The position numbers and the translations under genes are program-made. A DNA stretch of 59,483 nucleotides from Verrucomicrobiota bacterium. GTDB lineage: Bacteria > Verrucomicrobiota > Verrucomicrobiia > Limisphaerales > Fontisphaeraceae. Where the stretch lies: assembly GCA_037139415.1 (NCBI GenBank), contig JBAXGN010000016.1, forward strand, positions 1-59,483. The letters are read 5' to 3'. The notes below the pieces were generated by a model that saw nothing but the letters and a program-made list of their open reading frames with translations, was not told where the DNA came from and searched no databases. Shown here one piece after another: positions 16,248 to 25,491 of the stretch. Position 1 is the first letter of the stretch. Every line of letters starts with the position of its first letter.

Positions 16248-17852
16248 ATGAAAACCTTAACTATCGCACAGCGTCTCAAAGTCACGCTCGGTATCATTAT
16301 CGGCCTGCTCCTGGCCGGCTTCATCTTAACGGCTTGGATGCAGTCCCGGATTGACGAGGCGGAAAAACAAGCCGTGCATCAGCGCGATACCCTGCTGCGA
16401 AATACCGCGCTGATAAGGCTGATCATGATGGATACGAGTGATGCGCTCCGCGGTTTGCTGCTGGATCCCCAAGCGGCGGCGGAAAAGAAACGCAAATTGG
16501 ATGGCGACGCGCTGATGGCCAAAATCGTTGAGGAAACCAAACCTTTGGTGAAAGACCAACCTGGCTTATCCAAAGCCATGATTGACCTGGAGAACTTCGA
16601 TGACAAGACCTTGAACGTGCTTGAAGACCGGATCATGCAATTGGTGGTCACCAACCAGCAAGCCGCTAATGACTTCTATCAAAAGAGCTATTTGTCCGAA
16701 CGCCAAAAGGCCGATCAACTCATCGCGGAATTTGATCGGCAGATTCAGAATACCGGTGACAAGGATCAGACCAAGACCTTCGTCGTGGAGATCATCATGG
16801 TCGCCTGCGTCCTTATCATTATCATCACCAGCCTTTGGCTCGGACGCGGTTTGGTCAATGCCATCACCCAGCCGCTGGATCGCCTCCTTGGCGCCATGCA
16901 GCACTTGCAAGCCGGGAACTTTACGAATCGAATCTCCCTGCCGCGACACGATGAATTTGGCATCCTGGCGGAAGGCTTGAACCAGACCGCCGAGAATCTC
17001 GCCCGGCTGGCCGGGCAGGCGCAACAGGCGGGCATCCAGTTGAACACCAGCGTCACGGAAATGGCAGCCACCCTCAAGGAACAGCAGGCCAGCTCCAGCG
17101 AAATGGCGGCGACCACCATGGAAATCAGCAGCACTTCCAAGGAAATTTCCGCCACGGCGAAAGAGCTGGGGAAAACGATGAGCAGCGTGGCCGCCGTGGC
17201 GGAGGACACCGCCCAACTCGCTAGCGGCGGACAATCCGGGTTATCCCGGCTGGAAGCCACCATGCGCCAGGTGATGGAGGCCACCGGTTCCATCGCCGCC
17301 AAACTGGCTTTACTCAGCGAAAAGACCGCCAACATCAACTCGGTGGTCACCACCATCAATAAAGTTGCCGATCAAACCAACCTGCTTTCGCTCAACGCAG
17401 CCATTGAAGCGGAAAAGGCCGGCGAGTTCGGCCAGGGATTTGCCGTGGTCGCCACCGAAATCCGCCGCCTGGCGGATCAAACCGCAGTTGCCACGTATGA
17501 CATTGAACAAATGGTCAAGGAAATGCAATCGGCGGTAGCCGCCGGCGTCATGGGGATGGACAAATTCAGCGAGGAGGTTCGGCGGGGCGTCGAGGAAGTC
17601 AAACAGGTCACCGCCCAACTGGCCCAGATTATCCAGCAGGTGCAAACCTTGACGCCCCGCTTTGAAAGCGTCAACGACGGGATGCAATCACAATCCGCCG
17701 CTGCCGGCCAGATTAGCGAGGCCCTAAGCCAGTTGGGAGAAACCGCCCAACAATCGGCGGAAGCCATTGTGCAAAATGCCGAAGTGGTCGAGCGGCTCAC
17801 CGCCTCCGCGCGCGGGTTGCAGGACGCGGTATCGCTCTTCCGGGTAAAATAG
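16248..17852 (+). CDS. wspA: methyl-accepting chemotaxis protein, WspA-like (first copy)
   Basis: A membrane chemoreceptor of 534 residues, the input of the Wsp pathway. TM1 is about residues 10-30 ([19 protein letters not shown]), a periplasmic four-helix-bundle-like sensor spans about 30-180, and TM2 is about 183-202 ([20 protein letters not shown]). HAMP follows ([20 protein letters not shown]...[11 protein letters not shown]), then the signalling domain. The hairpin tip [23 protein letters not shown] is conserved. The segment [20 protein letters not shown] and then MGMDKF is the pattern I remember from Pseudomonas WspA. The Met at 16248 starts right before TM1. The signalling part is nearly the same as in the second copy downstream. 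WspA in Pseudomonas senses surface contact or envelope stress; the stimulus here is unknown. Confidence 0.92.
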   Translation: MKTLTIAQRLKVTLGIIIGLLLAGFILTAWMQSRIDEAEKQAVHQRDTLLRNTALIRLIMMDTSDALRGLLLDPQAAAEKKRKLDGDALMAKIVEETKPLVKDQPGLSKAMIDLENFDDKTLNVLEDRIMQLVVTNQQAANDFYQKSYLSERQKADQLIAEFDRQIQNTGDKDQTKTFVVEIIMVACVLIIIITSLWLGRGLVNAITQPLDRLLGAMQHLQAGNFTNRISLPRHDEFGILAEGLNQTAENLARLAGQAQQAGIQLNTSVTEMAATLKEQQASSSEMAATTMEISSTSKEISATAKELGKTMSSVAAVAEDTAQLASGGQSGLSRLEATMRQVMEATGSIAAKLALLSEKTANINSVVTTINKVADQTNLLSLNAAIEAEKAGEFGQGFAVVATEIRRLADQTAVATYDIEQMVKEMQSAVAAGVMGMDKFSEEVRRGVEEVKQVTAQLAQIIQQVQTLTPRFESVNDGMQSQSAAAGQISEALSQLGETAQQSAEAIVQNAEVVERLTASARGLQDAVSLFRVK

Positions 17853-17879
17853 CCGCCGACAATTTAAAACCAACTTGTT

Positions 17880-19364
17880 ATGAAAAACTGGTCTGTCCAA
17901 AAACGGGTGATGTTTGGCTTTGCCTTGGTTATCCTGATCTCCGCCATCATCTGCACCTATGCCATCCTCAGGCTCGGCACGATCCAGACATACGCACTCC
18001 AAGTGCAAATGAATACCGTGCCGTCCCTGCATGGCATCGGGGAAATGAACGCTGCGGGAGACGAAGATTTCATTCGGGTACTCGAATATATTTACTCCAC
18101 GAACGCGGTCGAAAAGGCCACGCTGGACACTCCGCTAAATGCTTTTTCAGAGGAAATGGCCAAGCGCTTCAAAGCCCTCGAACCCACGCTGCTGGATGCG
18201 AAAGATCAGCAAATGTTCGGGACCATCAAGACGGCGCGTGACGAATATACGACGGCGCGCAACAAAGTTCTGGAGCTGGCACGGGCAAACAAATCCGCCG
18301 AAGCGGAGGACTGCCTGGATAAGCAGCTAAAACCCAAGTATCGGGACTTCTCCAAAGCAATTGATGAGATCGCGAATGATAACTTTACCGACGGGATCCT
18401 GATCGGCAAGGAGATCACCGCTTCCGTTTCCTCCACCCGCTGGGTGGTGCTGGGAGGCAGCCTGGCCTCGTTGGTCGTCTGCATCTTGATTGCCATGTCC
18501 GTGGTCAAATCGCTCAGCGAAACCTTGAACAAGCTCCTCGCCGCGCTCATGCAGGTCAACACCAGCTCGGCGGAAATGGCGGCGACGCTCAAAGAACAAC
18601 AGGCCTCGGCCAACGAGGTGGCTTCCACCTCCATGGAGATCGGCGCCACCGCCAAGGAGATTTCCGCCACCGCCAGGGAACTAGGCAAGACGATGAACGA
18701 AGTGGCGCACGTTTCCGAACAGACGGCCCAAGTGGCGGGCGGCGGCCAGACCGGACTTGCCCGGCTGGAGTCCACCATGCGCCAGATCATGGATGCGGCC
18801 GGCACCATCAGCGCCAAACTCGCGATTCTCAACGAAAAAACCGCCAACATCAACTCGGTGGTCACCACCATCAACAAGGTGGCCGACCAAACGAATTTAC
18901 TCTCGCTGAACGCGGCCATTGAAGCGGAAAAGGCCGGCGAACACGGCCAGGGGTTCGCCGTGGTGGCGACGGAAATCCGCCGTTTGGCGGACCAGACGGC
19001 GGTCGCCACGTACGATATCGAGCAAATGGTGAAGGAAATGCAGTCCGCCGTGGCGGCCGGCGTGATGGGCATGGATAAATTCAACGAAGAGGTGCGGCGA
19101 GGGGCCGACGAAGTGGGACGGGGCACGGCGCAACTCACGCAAATCATCCAGCAGGTGCAAACGCTCACCCCACGCTTTGAAACGGTCAATGACGGCATGC
19201 AGTCCCAATCCACCGCCGCCAGCCAGATCAGCGATGCGTTGGGGCAACTCGGGGAGACCGCCCAGCAATCCGCCCAAGCGCTGCGCCAAAACACCGAGGC
19301 CCTCGAACAGCTCACGGCGGCCGCACGCGGTCTCCACGAAGCCAGCGCCCAATTTAAAAATTAG
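17880..19364 (+). CDS. wspA: methyl-accepting chemotaxis protein, WspA-like (second copy)
   Basis: A 494-residue chemoreceptor directly behind the first. TM1 is about residues 10-32 ([21 protein letters not shown]), followed by a 4HB-type sensor, and TM2 is about 181-203 ([22 protein letters not shown]). No clear HAMP domain follows; TM2 runs almost directly into the signalling helices. The hairpin-tip region ([20 protein letters not shown]) and the methylation helices match the first copy closely, while the sensor halves differ. This looks like tandem duplication with sensor replacement or divergence. The N-terminus MKNWS also resembles remembered Pseudomonas WspA. It ends four bases before wspB. 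Confidence 0.92.
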   Translation: MKNWSVQKRVMFGFALVILISAIICTYAILRLGTIQTYALQVQMNTVPSLHGIGEMNAAGDEDFIRVLEYIYSTNAVEKATLDTPLNAFSEEMAKRFKALEPTLLDAKDQQMFGTIKTARDEYTTARNKVLELARANKSAEAEDCLDKQLKPKYRDFSKAIDEIANDNFTDGILIGKEITASVSSTRWVVLGGSLASLVVCILIAMSVVKSLSETLNKLLAALMQVNTSSAEMAATLKEQQASANEVASTSMEIGATAKEISATARELGKTMNEVAHVSEQTAQVAGGGQTGLARLESTMRQIMDAAGTISAKLAILNEKTANINSVVTTINKVADQTNLLSLNAAIEAEKAGEHGQGFAVVATEIRRLADQTAVATYDIEQMVKEMQSAVAAGVMGMDKFNEEVRRGADEVGRGTAQLTQIIQQVQTLTPRFETVNDGMQSQSTAASQISDALGQLGETAQQSAQALRQNTEALEQLTAAARGLHEASAQFKN

Positions 19365-19367
19365 CCC

Positions 19368-19880
19368 ATGATCTTCCTTTTGTGTCAAATCGGGAACGAC
19401 CGCTACGCATTGGAGATTCGTCACGTGGTGGAAGTGCTGCCGCGTGTCCATTTAAAACAGATTCCCCAAGCCGCCCGGGGTATTGCCGGAGTGTTTAACT
19501 ATCATGGCGAACCCGTGCCGGTGGTGGATTTGGCGGCCATGGCGCTCGACCTGCCGGCACGCGCCAGCCTGTGTACCCGCCTCTTGGTTGTCCAATACCC
19601 AGTGGCAGAAGGGCGCACCGGTCTTTTGGGACTCCTGGCGGAGCATGCCACGGATACCCTCCGGCGCGAGCCGTCCGATTTTCAACCCCCGGAAGTCTCC
19701 CCCCCCCAAGCCCCCTATTTGGGACCGGTTACCAGTGATGAACGCGGGTTGATTCAATGGCTGAAATTGGAACAAATTCTGCCACCATCCGTGCGCGACC
19801 AATTATGGCAACAAGCCGCCACCGCGCAGGAACAACCAACCACCTCAATCGCCGGAAAAGTCGAAGGATTGAAACGATGA
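19368..19880 (+). CDS. wspB: CheW-like coupling protein WspB
   Basis: A CheW-domain protein of 170 residues that links receptor and WspE kinase. FLLCQIGNDRYALEIRHVVEVLPRVHLKQIP and GIAGVFNYHGEPVPVVDLAAM are the CheW core, and the N-terminus matches the WspB pattern. Nothing unusual beyond a Pro-rich loop (FQPPEVSPPQAP). Its TGA stop overlaps the ATG of wspC (19877-19880), which indicates translational coupling. Confidence 0.9.
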   Translation: MIFLLCQIGNDRYALEIRHVVEVLPRVHLKQIPQAARGIAGVFNYHGEPVPVVDLAAMALDLPARASLCTRLLVVQYPVAEGRTGLLGLLAEHATDTLRREPSDFQPPEVSPPQAPYLGPVTSDERGLIQWLKLEQILPPSVRDQLWQQAATAQEQPTTSIAGKVEGLKR

Positions 19881-21334
19881 CGGTGGCATCCTCATCCGGG
19901 CTGAAAGCCATTGAGCAACTCCTGCGCCAGGTCATCGGCTTGGACCCCGAAGCGCTCGGGGCCTCAACCGTTGCCACGGCCGTCCAACACCGGATGAAAA
20001 AGCGCGGTCTGAAAACCGTGGATGAATATGCCTCGCTGCTCTTGTTGGCCGACGCGGAATTGCAGGAATTCATTGAAGCCATGGTGGTGCCGGAAACCTG
20101 GTTTTTCCGAGATCACCAACCGTTTGTGGCGCTGGGTCAGTGGGTGAAGGAAGGCTGGTGGCCAGCGCATCCCCAAGGCGTGTTACGCGTGCTCAGCGCT
20201 CCCTGTTCCACGGGGGAGGAACCGTATTCCATCGCCATGGCGCTATTCGACGCCGGCCTGCCGCCCGACCAGTTTGTCATCGAAGCGCTGGACATCAGCG
20301 CAGCCGCGCTGGCACGCGCCCGACCAGGGGTTTATGGCAGCAATTCATTTCGCGGCCAGGACCTTGGTTTTCGCGACAAGTACTTTCGCCCCTGCGCCAC
20401 CGGACACCAACTGGCCGCAGCGATCCGGCGGCAAGTGCAGTTCCGGCAGACGAACCTGCTGGATCCCATTTTACCGGAAAGCCCCGGCAGCCAGCACGTC
20501 GTCTTTTGCCGCAACTTCTTGATCTACTTGGATGAACCGGCGCAACACCGGGTCATGACCGCGTTGGACCAAGTGCTGGCCAGCGATGGTTTTCTGTTTG
20601 TGGGCCACGCGGAAACGTTTGCTTTCCATCGCTTCGGGTTTGTGCCGGCACGGATCAATATGGCCTTCGCGTTTCGCAAACGCGAGAAGCATGCGCCAGC
20701 CGTGCTGCGGCGTAAACCTGCCGTTCTGGCACCTCCCCAGGAACCCCCTCATCCCATCCTTCTCCCCCAAGGGGGCGAAGGTGCCCGCAGGGCGGTTGAG
20801 GGGGAGCAGTCGGTTCATGGGTTCAAAGAGCGAAATCTGGTTTCGGGGAAGTCTCACCCCGCCCTAACCTCGCTTGGCCCTGCGGCGCTCCGGGGTGCGG
20901 TCGGCCCGCTTCCAAAACCGGGGCGGATGCCAGCTATTTTGCCGCTTCCTTCCAAGCGGCACCCGGTGCCACCGGCAAAGCAGTCTGACAATGAAGAGGC
21001 GGATTTGGCTGAAGCCCGGCGACTCGCCGATCACGGAAAACTTGAAGCGTCGAAAAGCCAGTGCGAGGCGTATTTGCAAAATCATGAACCCTCCAGCGAG
21101 GTGTTTTTTCTGCTTGGGCTGGTGCATGGGGCGGCGGGAAACCATGTGGCGGCGGGCGCCTTTTATCGCAAAGCCTTATACTTGAATCCGGATAACCAGG
21201 AAGCGCTGGTTCACCTGGCGTTGCTGGCGGAGAAACTGGGGAAATTTGAGGAGGCCAGAAGGCTTCAGCAACGGCTGCGCCGGTTGCAGGCTAAACCGTT
21301 GGCGACCAACGCCCAAGCCAGCTCCAAATTATGA
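19877..21334 (+). CDS. wspC: CheR-type methyltransferase with TPR tail, WspC, with in-frame repeat insertion
   Basis: S-adenosylmethionine-dependent protein-glutamate methyltransferase that adapts the Wsp receptor, 485 residues. The CheR N-terminal helices and MVVPETWFFRD are followed by the SAM site SAPCSTGEEPYSIAM and then DISAAALARAR, RNFLIYLD and GHAETF. After about residue 280 comes a linker, then TPR-like helices (about 370-470; AEARRLADHGKLEASKSQCEAYL, VFFLLGLVHGAAGNHVAAGAFYRKALYLNPDNQEAL). The linker (about residues 289-351) encodes EPPHPILLPQGGEG and onward, i.e. an interspersed repeat inserted in frame. The ATG at 19877 is used rather than the frame start at 19757 because it overlaps the wspB stop and begins at the CheR domain. 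Confidence 0.92.
   Translation: MTVASSSGLKAIEQLLRQVIGLDPEALGASTVATAVQHRMKKRGLKTVDEYASLLLLADAELQEFIEAMVVPETWFFRDHQPFVALGQWVKEGWWPAHPQGVLRVLSAPCSTGEEPYSIAMALFDAGLPPDQFVIEALDISAAALARARPGVYGSNSFRGQDLGFRDKYFRPCATGHQLAAAIRRQVQFRQTNLLDPILPESPGSQHVVFCRNFLIYLDEPAQHRVMTALDQVLASDGFLFVGHAETFAFHRFGFVPARINMAFAFRKREKHAPAVLRRKPAVLAPPQEPPHPILLPQGGEGARRAVEGEQSVHGFKERNLVSGKSHPALTSLGPAALRGAVGPLPKPGRMPAILPLPSKRHPVPPAKQSDNEEADLAEARRLADHGKLEASKSQCEAYLQNHEPSSEVFFLLGLVHGAAGNHVAAGAFYRKALYLNPDNQEALVHLALLAEKLGKFEEARRLQQRLRRLQAKPLATNAQASSKL
20752..20804. repeat. interspersed palindromic repeat, copy 2, in frame inside wspC
   Basis: Matches 10988-11040 at 50 of 53 bases. Sequence with a similar unselected look (PALTSLGPAALRGAV) continues to about 20930, so the whole insertion may be about 190 bp. 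It is open in the wspC frame and lies in the linker between the methyltransferase and the TPR region. Confidence 0.85.
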
Positions 21335-22011
21335 GCACCCAAGTGAATCATTCAGAGATTACCACGTGCTGGAAACACATCGGGGTGTGGGGCGATGGTT
21401 CCTGCAAGAACCTGCCCACCTACGCCCATTGCCGCAATTGCCCGGATTATCGGCGGGCCGCTGCGGCCTTGCTTGACCGCGAACCACCGCCTGGTTACTA
21501 TGAGGATTGGACGCAACGCGTGGCACAGCCGCGCCAGCCGCGCCTGACGGGCACGAAACCCGTGGTCATTTTTCGCCTGGGTGGAGAATGGCTGGCGCTG
21601 CCGACGACCTCCTTCCAGGAGGTTGCCGAACTGCGCCCCGTCCATTCGTTGCCGCACCGGGCGGACACGATCGTCAAGGGCCTGATCAACATTCGTGGCG
21701 AATTGCTCATCTGCATCTCGCTCGCAGCCCTGCTGGGATTGGAAACCGCGCCGGAGCCAGCCGCAAAAAAATCGCGCTCGGCACACCAGCGACTTCTGGT
21801 TGCGACGCACCAAACCGGGCGGGTCGTGTTTCCGGTAACCGAAGTGCATGGCAGCCGCCGTTACCATCCGGATGATCTCAAGCCCCTTCCTTCCACGGTG
21901 GCGCTGACCACCGCCCGTTATTCGATCGGGCTGCTAGCCTGGCAGCAACACCTGGTGGGCGTTTTGGACGCCGAATTATTGTTTTACACCTTGAACCGCA
22001 GCCTGTCCTGA
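21331..22011 (+). CDS. wspD: CheW-like protein with N-terminal Cys motif, WspD
   Basis: A second CheW coupling protein, 226 residues. The N-terminus has the Cys pattern TCWKHIGVWGDGSCKNL and then HCRNCPDY (C-x12-C-x8-C-x2-C). This is the hallmark I remember from WspD (CWnRIGvxGDrSCpeL...HCRNCPvy) and distinguishes it from plain CheW. The CheW domain follows (VIFRLGGEWLALPTTSFQEVAEL...IVKGLINIRGELLICISL). It starts by overlapping the wspC stop by four bases (21331-21334). The Cys motif may bind a metal; its role is not established. Confidence 0.92.
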   Translation: MSTQVNHSEITTCWKHIGVWGDGSCKNLPTYAHCRNCPDYRRAAAALLDREPPPGYYEDWTQRVAQPRQPRLTGTKPVVIFRLGGEWLALPTTSFQEVAELRPVHSLPHRADTIVKGLINIRGELLICISLAALLGLETAPEPAAKKSRSAHQRLLVATHQTGRVVFPVTEVHGSRRYHPDDLKPLPSTVALTTARYSIGLLAWQQHLVGVLDAELLFYTLNRSLS

Positions 22012-22021
22012 CTGTTTATTT

Positions 22022-24289
22022 ATGGGTGATCTCAGTCAATTCTCAATGTTTGAACTCTTCCGCCAGGAAGCGGAGAACCAAACGGCCACGCTCACCCGGG
22101 GAATCCTCACGCTGGAACAGAATCCCACGTCACCCCGCGAATTGGAAGCGCTGATGCGCGCCGCGCATTCCTTGAAAGGCGCGGCACGGATCATTGGGTT
22201 GGAGGCTGGTGTCCGGCTGGCGCATGCCATGGAAGACTGCTTTGTGGCGGCCCAAAAAGGACAACTGCTCCTGAACTCTGCCGCCACGGATTGCTTATTG
22301 AGAAGCGTTGATCTTTTTACCAACCTCGCCCAAACGCCCGAGTCAAATCTAGCCGTCTGGGATGGCAACCGGAAATCCGAAGTGGACTCTCTGGTGCAAT
22401 CCTTGGCGGCCCTCACCAGCGGAAGCTCTCCCAGCCTGCCGGCGCGGATGAACGAAGCACCCCTCCCGGTGCCGGCGGAGAACCCACCGATCCCACCCGC
22501 GCCAGCCATGCGGAACAACACCCCGGAACCGGAAGCGGCGGATCGGGTATTGCGCGTAACGGCGGAAAACTTGAACCGCCTGTTGGGACTCGCGGGCGAG
22601 TCCCTGGTCGAATCCCGCTGGTTGGAGCCGTTTGCCGATTCGCTCCTCCGCCTCAAGCGCCAGCAATGGCGGCTGGCCAAGACCCTGGAGAGCTTGGAGG
22701 GAAATCTGGCCGGACAGTCACTCGACGAGCGGACCCAAGCCCACCTTCAGGACGCCCAGCAACAGGCCGGCGACTGCCTGCGGAATCTCTCCACCCAGCA
22801 CGCCGAATTTGAACTGTACTGCCGGCGCATCGCCGGGCTTTCGCATCGTTTGTACCGCGAAGCCATGGCCAGCCGCATGCGGCCGTTCGCCGATGGGGTG
22901 CATGGTTTTCCGCGCTTGGTGCGGGATCTGGCCCGGGATCTGGGTAAAGATGTCCGGTTGGAGATTACGGGTAAAGACACCCCACTGGACCGGGAGGTGC
23001 TCGAAAAACTTGAAGCCCCGCTCAACCACCTCCTCCGCAATGCGGTGGACCATGGCATCGAAATGCCCGAAGTGCGGGTCCAGACGGGCAAGCCGCCGCA
23101 GGGAACGATCCTCCTGGAAGCCCGGCATAGCGCGGGCTTGCTGCTGATCATCGTGCAGGACGACGGCTGCGGGATTTCCCTGGAGCGTTTGCGAAAAGTC
23201 ATCGGGGAGAGAAAATTGGCCGCGCCGGAAGTGGTCGAAAAACTGGGGGAGGATGAATTGCTGGAGTTTTTGTTTTTGCCCGGTTTTTCGCTGCGTGAAA
23301 ACGTGACGAATGTTTCCGGCCGCGGGGTGGGGTTGGACGTGGTGCGGAGCACGGTGCAGAACCTGCGCGGCTCGGTGCGCGTGTCCGCGCCGCCCGGGCA
23401 AGGGGTTCGCTTTCAACTGCAACTGCCGCTGACGGTGTCAGTGGCGCGCACGCTCCTGGCGGAGATTGCCGGCGAACCGTATGCTTTTCCGCTGGCGCGG
23501 GTGCAAGGCGTACTGCGTGTCCCGCAGAATCAGGTCGCGATGCTGGAAGGCCGGGAACACCTCGCGTACAAAGACCAGCGGATCGGATTGGTGGCGGCCA
23601 GCCAGATTTTAGGACGCGGCGCCGCCCCGGCAGGCGACGAACTGGCGGTGATTGTCCTGGGCGAACGCACGCGCCGGTTTGGGGTGGTGGTGGACAAATT
23701 CCTGGGCGAACGGGAGCTGGTGGTGCAGCCGTTGGACCCCCGGCTCAGAAAGATCAAGGACATCAGCGCGGCGGCGCTGATGCCGGATGGCTCTCCCGTT
23801 TTGATTGTGGACGTGGACGACCTGCTGCGTTCGATTGAATTGTTGGTAACCGGCGGTCGTTTGGCCAAAGCCCACAGTTCCGAAACCGCCCTGGCCCAAC
23901 ACCGCTGCAAGCGAATCCTGGTGGTGGATGATTCCCTCACGGTGCGCGAGCTGGAACGCAAACTCCTAAGCAACCGGGGATTTGAAGTGGAAGTGGCGGT
24001 GGATGGCATGGATGGCTGGAACGCCGTGCGCACGGAGACCTACGACCTGGTGGTCAGCGACGTGGATATGCCGCGCCTGGATGGCATTGAATTGGTCAGC
24101 CTCATCAAGAAGGATCCGCGGTTGAAAGCCCTGCCAGTCATGATTGTGTCGTACAAGGACCGCGAAGAAGATCGGCGGCGCGGCCTGGATGCGGGAGCCG
24201 ACTATTACCTGACCAAGGGAAGTTTTCACGACGAAGCCCTGCTCACCGCCGTAGTGGATCTCATCGGCGAACCGGAGGACCACCCATGA
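22022..24289 (+). CDS. wspE: CheA-type hybrid histidine kinase/response regulator WspE
   Basis: The central kinase of the Wsp pathway, 755 residues. HPt domain at the N-terminus with phospho-His49 (AAHSLKGAAR); dimerisation and ATPase domain about 180-470 (HLLRNAVDHGIEMPE, IVQDDGCGIS, GRGVGLDVVRS). A CheW-like regulatory domain lies at about 475-610 and a C-terminal receiver at about 630-755 (KRILVVDDSLTV, acceptor Asp in LVVSDVDMPRLDG, GADYYLTKG). This order, HPt-kinase-CheW-REC, is that of WspE. There is no separate P2 domain between HPt and kinase. By analogy it phosphorylates WspF and the downstream WspR-like receiver. Confidence 0.93.
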   Translation: MGDLSQFSMFELFRQEAENQTATLTRGILTLEQNPTSPRELEALMRAAHSLKGAARIIGLEAGVRLAHAMEDCFVAAQKGQLLLNSAATDCLLRSVDLFTNLAQTPESNLAVWDGNRKSEVDSLVQSLAALTSGSSPSLPARMNEAPLPVPAENPPIPPAPAMRNNTPEPEAADRVLRVTAENLNRLLGLAGESLVESRWLEPFADSLLRLKRQQWRLAKTLESLEGNLAGQSLDERTQAHLQDAQQQAGDCLRNLSTQHAEFELYCRRIAGLSHRLYREAMASRMRPFADGVHGFPRLVRDLARDLGKDVRLEITGKDTPLDREVLEKLEAPLNHLLRNAVDHGIEMPEVRVQTGKPPQGTILLEARHSAGLLLIIVQDDGCGISLERLRKVIGERKLAAPEVVEKLGEDELLEFLFLPGFSLRENVTNVSGRGVGLDVVRSTVQNLRGSVRVSAPPGQGVRFQLQLPLTVSVARTLLAEIAGEPYAFPLARVQGVLRVPQNQVAMLEGREHLAYKDQRIGLVAASQILGRGAAPAGDELAVIVLGERTRRFGVVVDKFLGERELVVQPLDPRLRKIKDISAAALMPDGSPVLIVDVDDLLRSIELLVTGGRLAKAHSSETALAQHRCKRILVVDDSLTVRELERKLLSNRGFEVEVAVDGMDGWNAVRTETYDLVVSDVDMPRLDGIELVSLIKKDPRLKALPVMIVSYKDREEDRRRGLDAGADYYLTKGSFHDEALLTAVVDLIGEPEDHP

Positions 24290-24447
24290 ACCTTCCCAAA
24301 CCCGGGCGGGTTATCGTGCGCAACGCGGGGTGGCTCAGGGTATATAAATCCTGGTTTTACACCGCCACAAATAAATCTGACCGCCAGCAAAAAGTGGGTT
24401 ATAATGGTTGGCAAACGGATGGCTGGTTTGAAAATAGTTCCCCATAA
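24286..24447 (+). CDS. possible short ORF between wspE and wspF
   Basis: An ATG overlaps the wspE stop (ATGA, 24286-24289) and opens 53 codons ([17 protein letters not shown]...), ending at TAA just before the wspF start at 24449. The stop-start overlap is the same arrangement as at the wspB/C and wspC/D junctions. The peptide has no recognisable features and may be chance or the remnant of a longer wspF N-terminus. Confidence 0.2.
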   Translation: MNLPKPGRVIVRNAGWLRVYKSWFYTATNKSDRQQKVGYNGWQTDGWFENSSP

Positions 24448-24448
24448 A

Positions 24449-25468
24449 ATGCGAATTGGAATTGTCAACGATCTGCCGCTGGCAGTGGAAGCGCTCCGCC
24501 GATTGCTGGCCAAGCAAACGGAACACCAGGTCATTTGGGTGGCGTATAACGGTTCGGAAGCGGTGGAACTGTGCGAACGCAACACGCCCGACCTCATTTT
24601 GATGGACCTGGTCATGCCGGTAATGAACGGCGTGGAAGCCACCCGCCGCATTATGGCTCGGTGCCCGTGCGCCATTTTGCTGGTCACCGTCAGTGTTCGT
24701 GAGAATGCCGGCTTGGTTTTCGAGGCCATGGGCAACGGCGCGTTGGATGCGGTGGATACGCCAAACCTGGGGAACGATGTGGTGCAAACTGGCACGTCGT
24801 TGCTTGCCAAAATTGATCTGATGAATCGCTTGCTGGCGGTGGGAAATGGCCCGGCAAAGCCCTTGTCGCCTTCAATGGGTGACGTGGCCTTTTCCCGTAA
24901 ACCAAAACTGGTCGCCATCGGCGCTTCCGCCGGTGGCCCGGCCGCGCTCGCTTATGTGCTCTCCCGGCTCCCGCGTAATCTGCCTGCCGCCGTGGTGCTG
25001 ATTCAGCACGTGGACGAACGCTATGCCCCCTCGCTGGCGGAGTGGTTGAACCAACAGTCCATCCTCCCGGTGCGGGCGGCCGTGGAAGGAGACACCCCCA
25101 CCGTTGGCCAAGTGCTCCTGGCGGTGAAAAATGATCATTTGGTTTTTACCGGCCCCAACCGGCTTGGATATACGGCACACCCTCAGGAAACATTTTACCG
25201 TCCCTCCGTGGATGCGTTTTTTGAAAGTGTGGCCCGTCATTACAAAGGCGGCGTGATCGGGGTGGTGCTAACCGGGATGGGCCCGGATGGGGCCAAGGGC
25301 CTGAAGACATTGCGCGCTGCCGGGTGCTATACCATCGCCCAAGATCGTGAAACCTGTGCGGTTTATGGCATGCCCAAAGCGGCGGCGGCCATCGGCGCCG
25401 CGGTGGATATCCTGCCGCTGGAAAAGATTGCCGCGCAAGTGTCCGAACGGATTAATAAGCTGGCATAG
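24449..25468 (+). CDS. wspF: CheB-type methylesterase WspF
   Basis: Receptor methylesterase and negative adaptation element of the Wsp pathway, 339 residues. The receiver ([19 protein letters not shown], acceptor Asp53 in LILMDLVMP) begins exactly as in the WspF family. The esterase domain has catalytic Ser160 (AIGASAGGP), His (LIQHVD) and Asp ([11 protein letters not shown]). The Met at 24449 directly precedes the receiver; the frame start at 24404 adds an unsupported 15 residues. In Pseudomonas, loss of WspF locks the pathway on; the same logic would apply here if the adaptation loop is conserved. Confidence 0.93.
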   Translation: MRIGIVNDLPLAVEALRRLLAKQTEHQVIWVAYNGSEAVELCERNTPDLILMDLVMPVMNGVEATRRIMARCPCAILLVTVSVRENAGLVFEAMGNGALDAVDTPNLGNDVVQTGTSLLAKIDLMNRLLAVGNGPAKPLSPSMGDVAFSRKPKLVAIGASAGGPAALAYVLSRLPRNLPAAVVLIQHVDERYAPSLAEWLNQQSILPVRAAVEGDTPTVGQVLLAVKNDHLVFTGPNRLGYTAHPQETFYRPSVDAFFESVARHYKGGVIGVVLTGMGPDGAKGLKTLRAAGCYTIAQDRETCAVYGMPKAAAAIGAAVDILPLEKIAAQVSERINKLA

Positions 25469-25491
25469 TGCAATCATAACAAAACCAATTT

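Noticed and set aside
18206-19315. 369-residue minus-strand frame opposite the second wspA
   Set aside because: The plus strand is a clear chemoreceptor; the antisense frame is Ser/Ala-rich without motifs.
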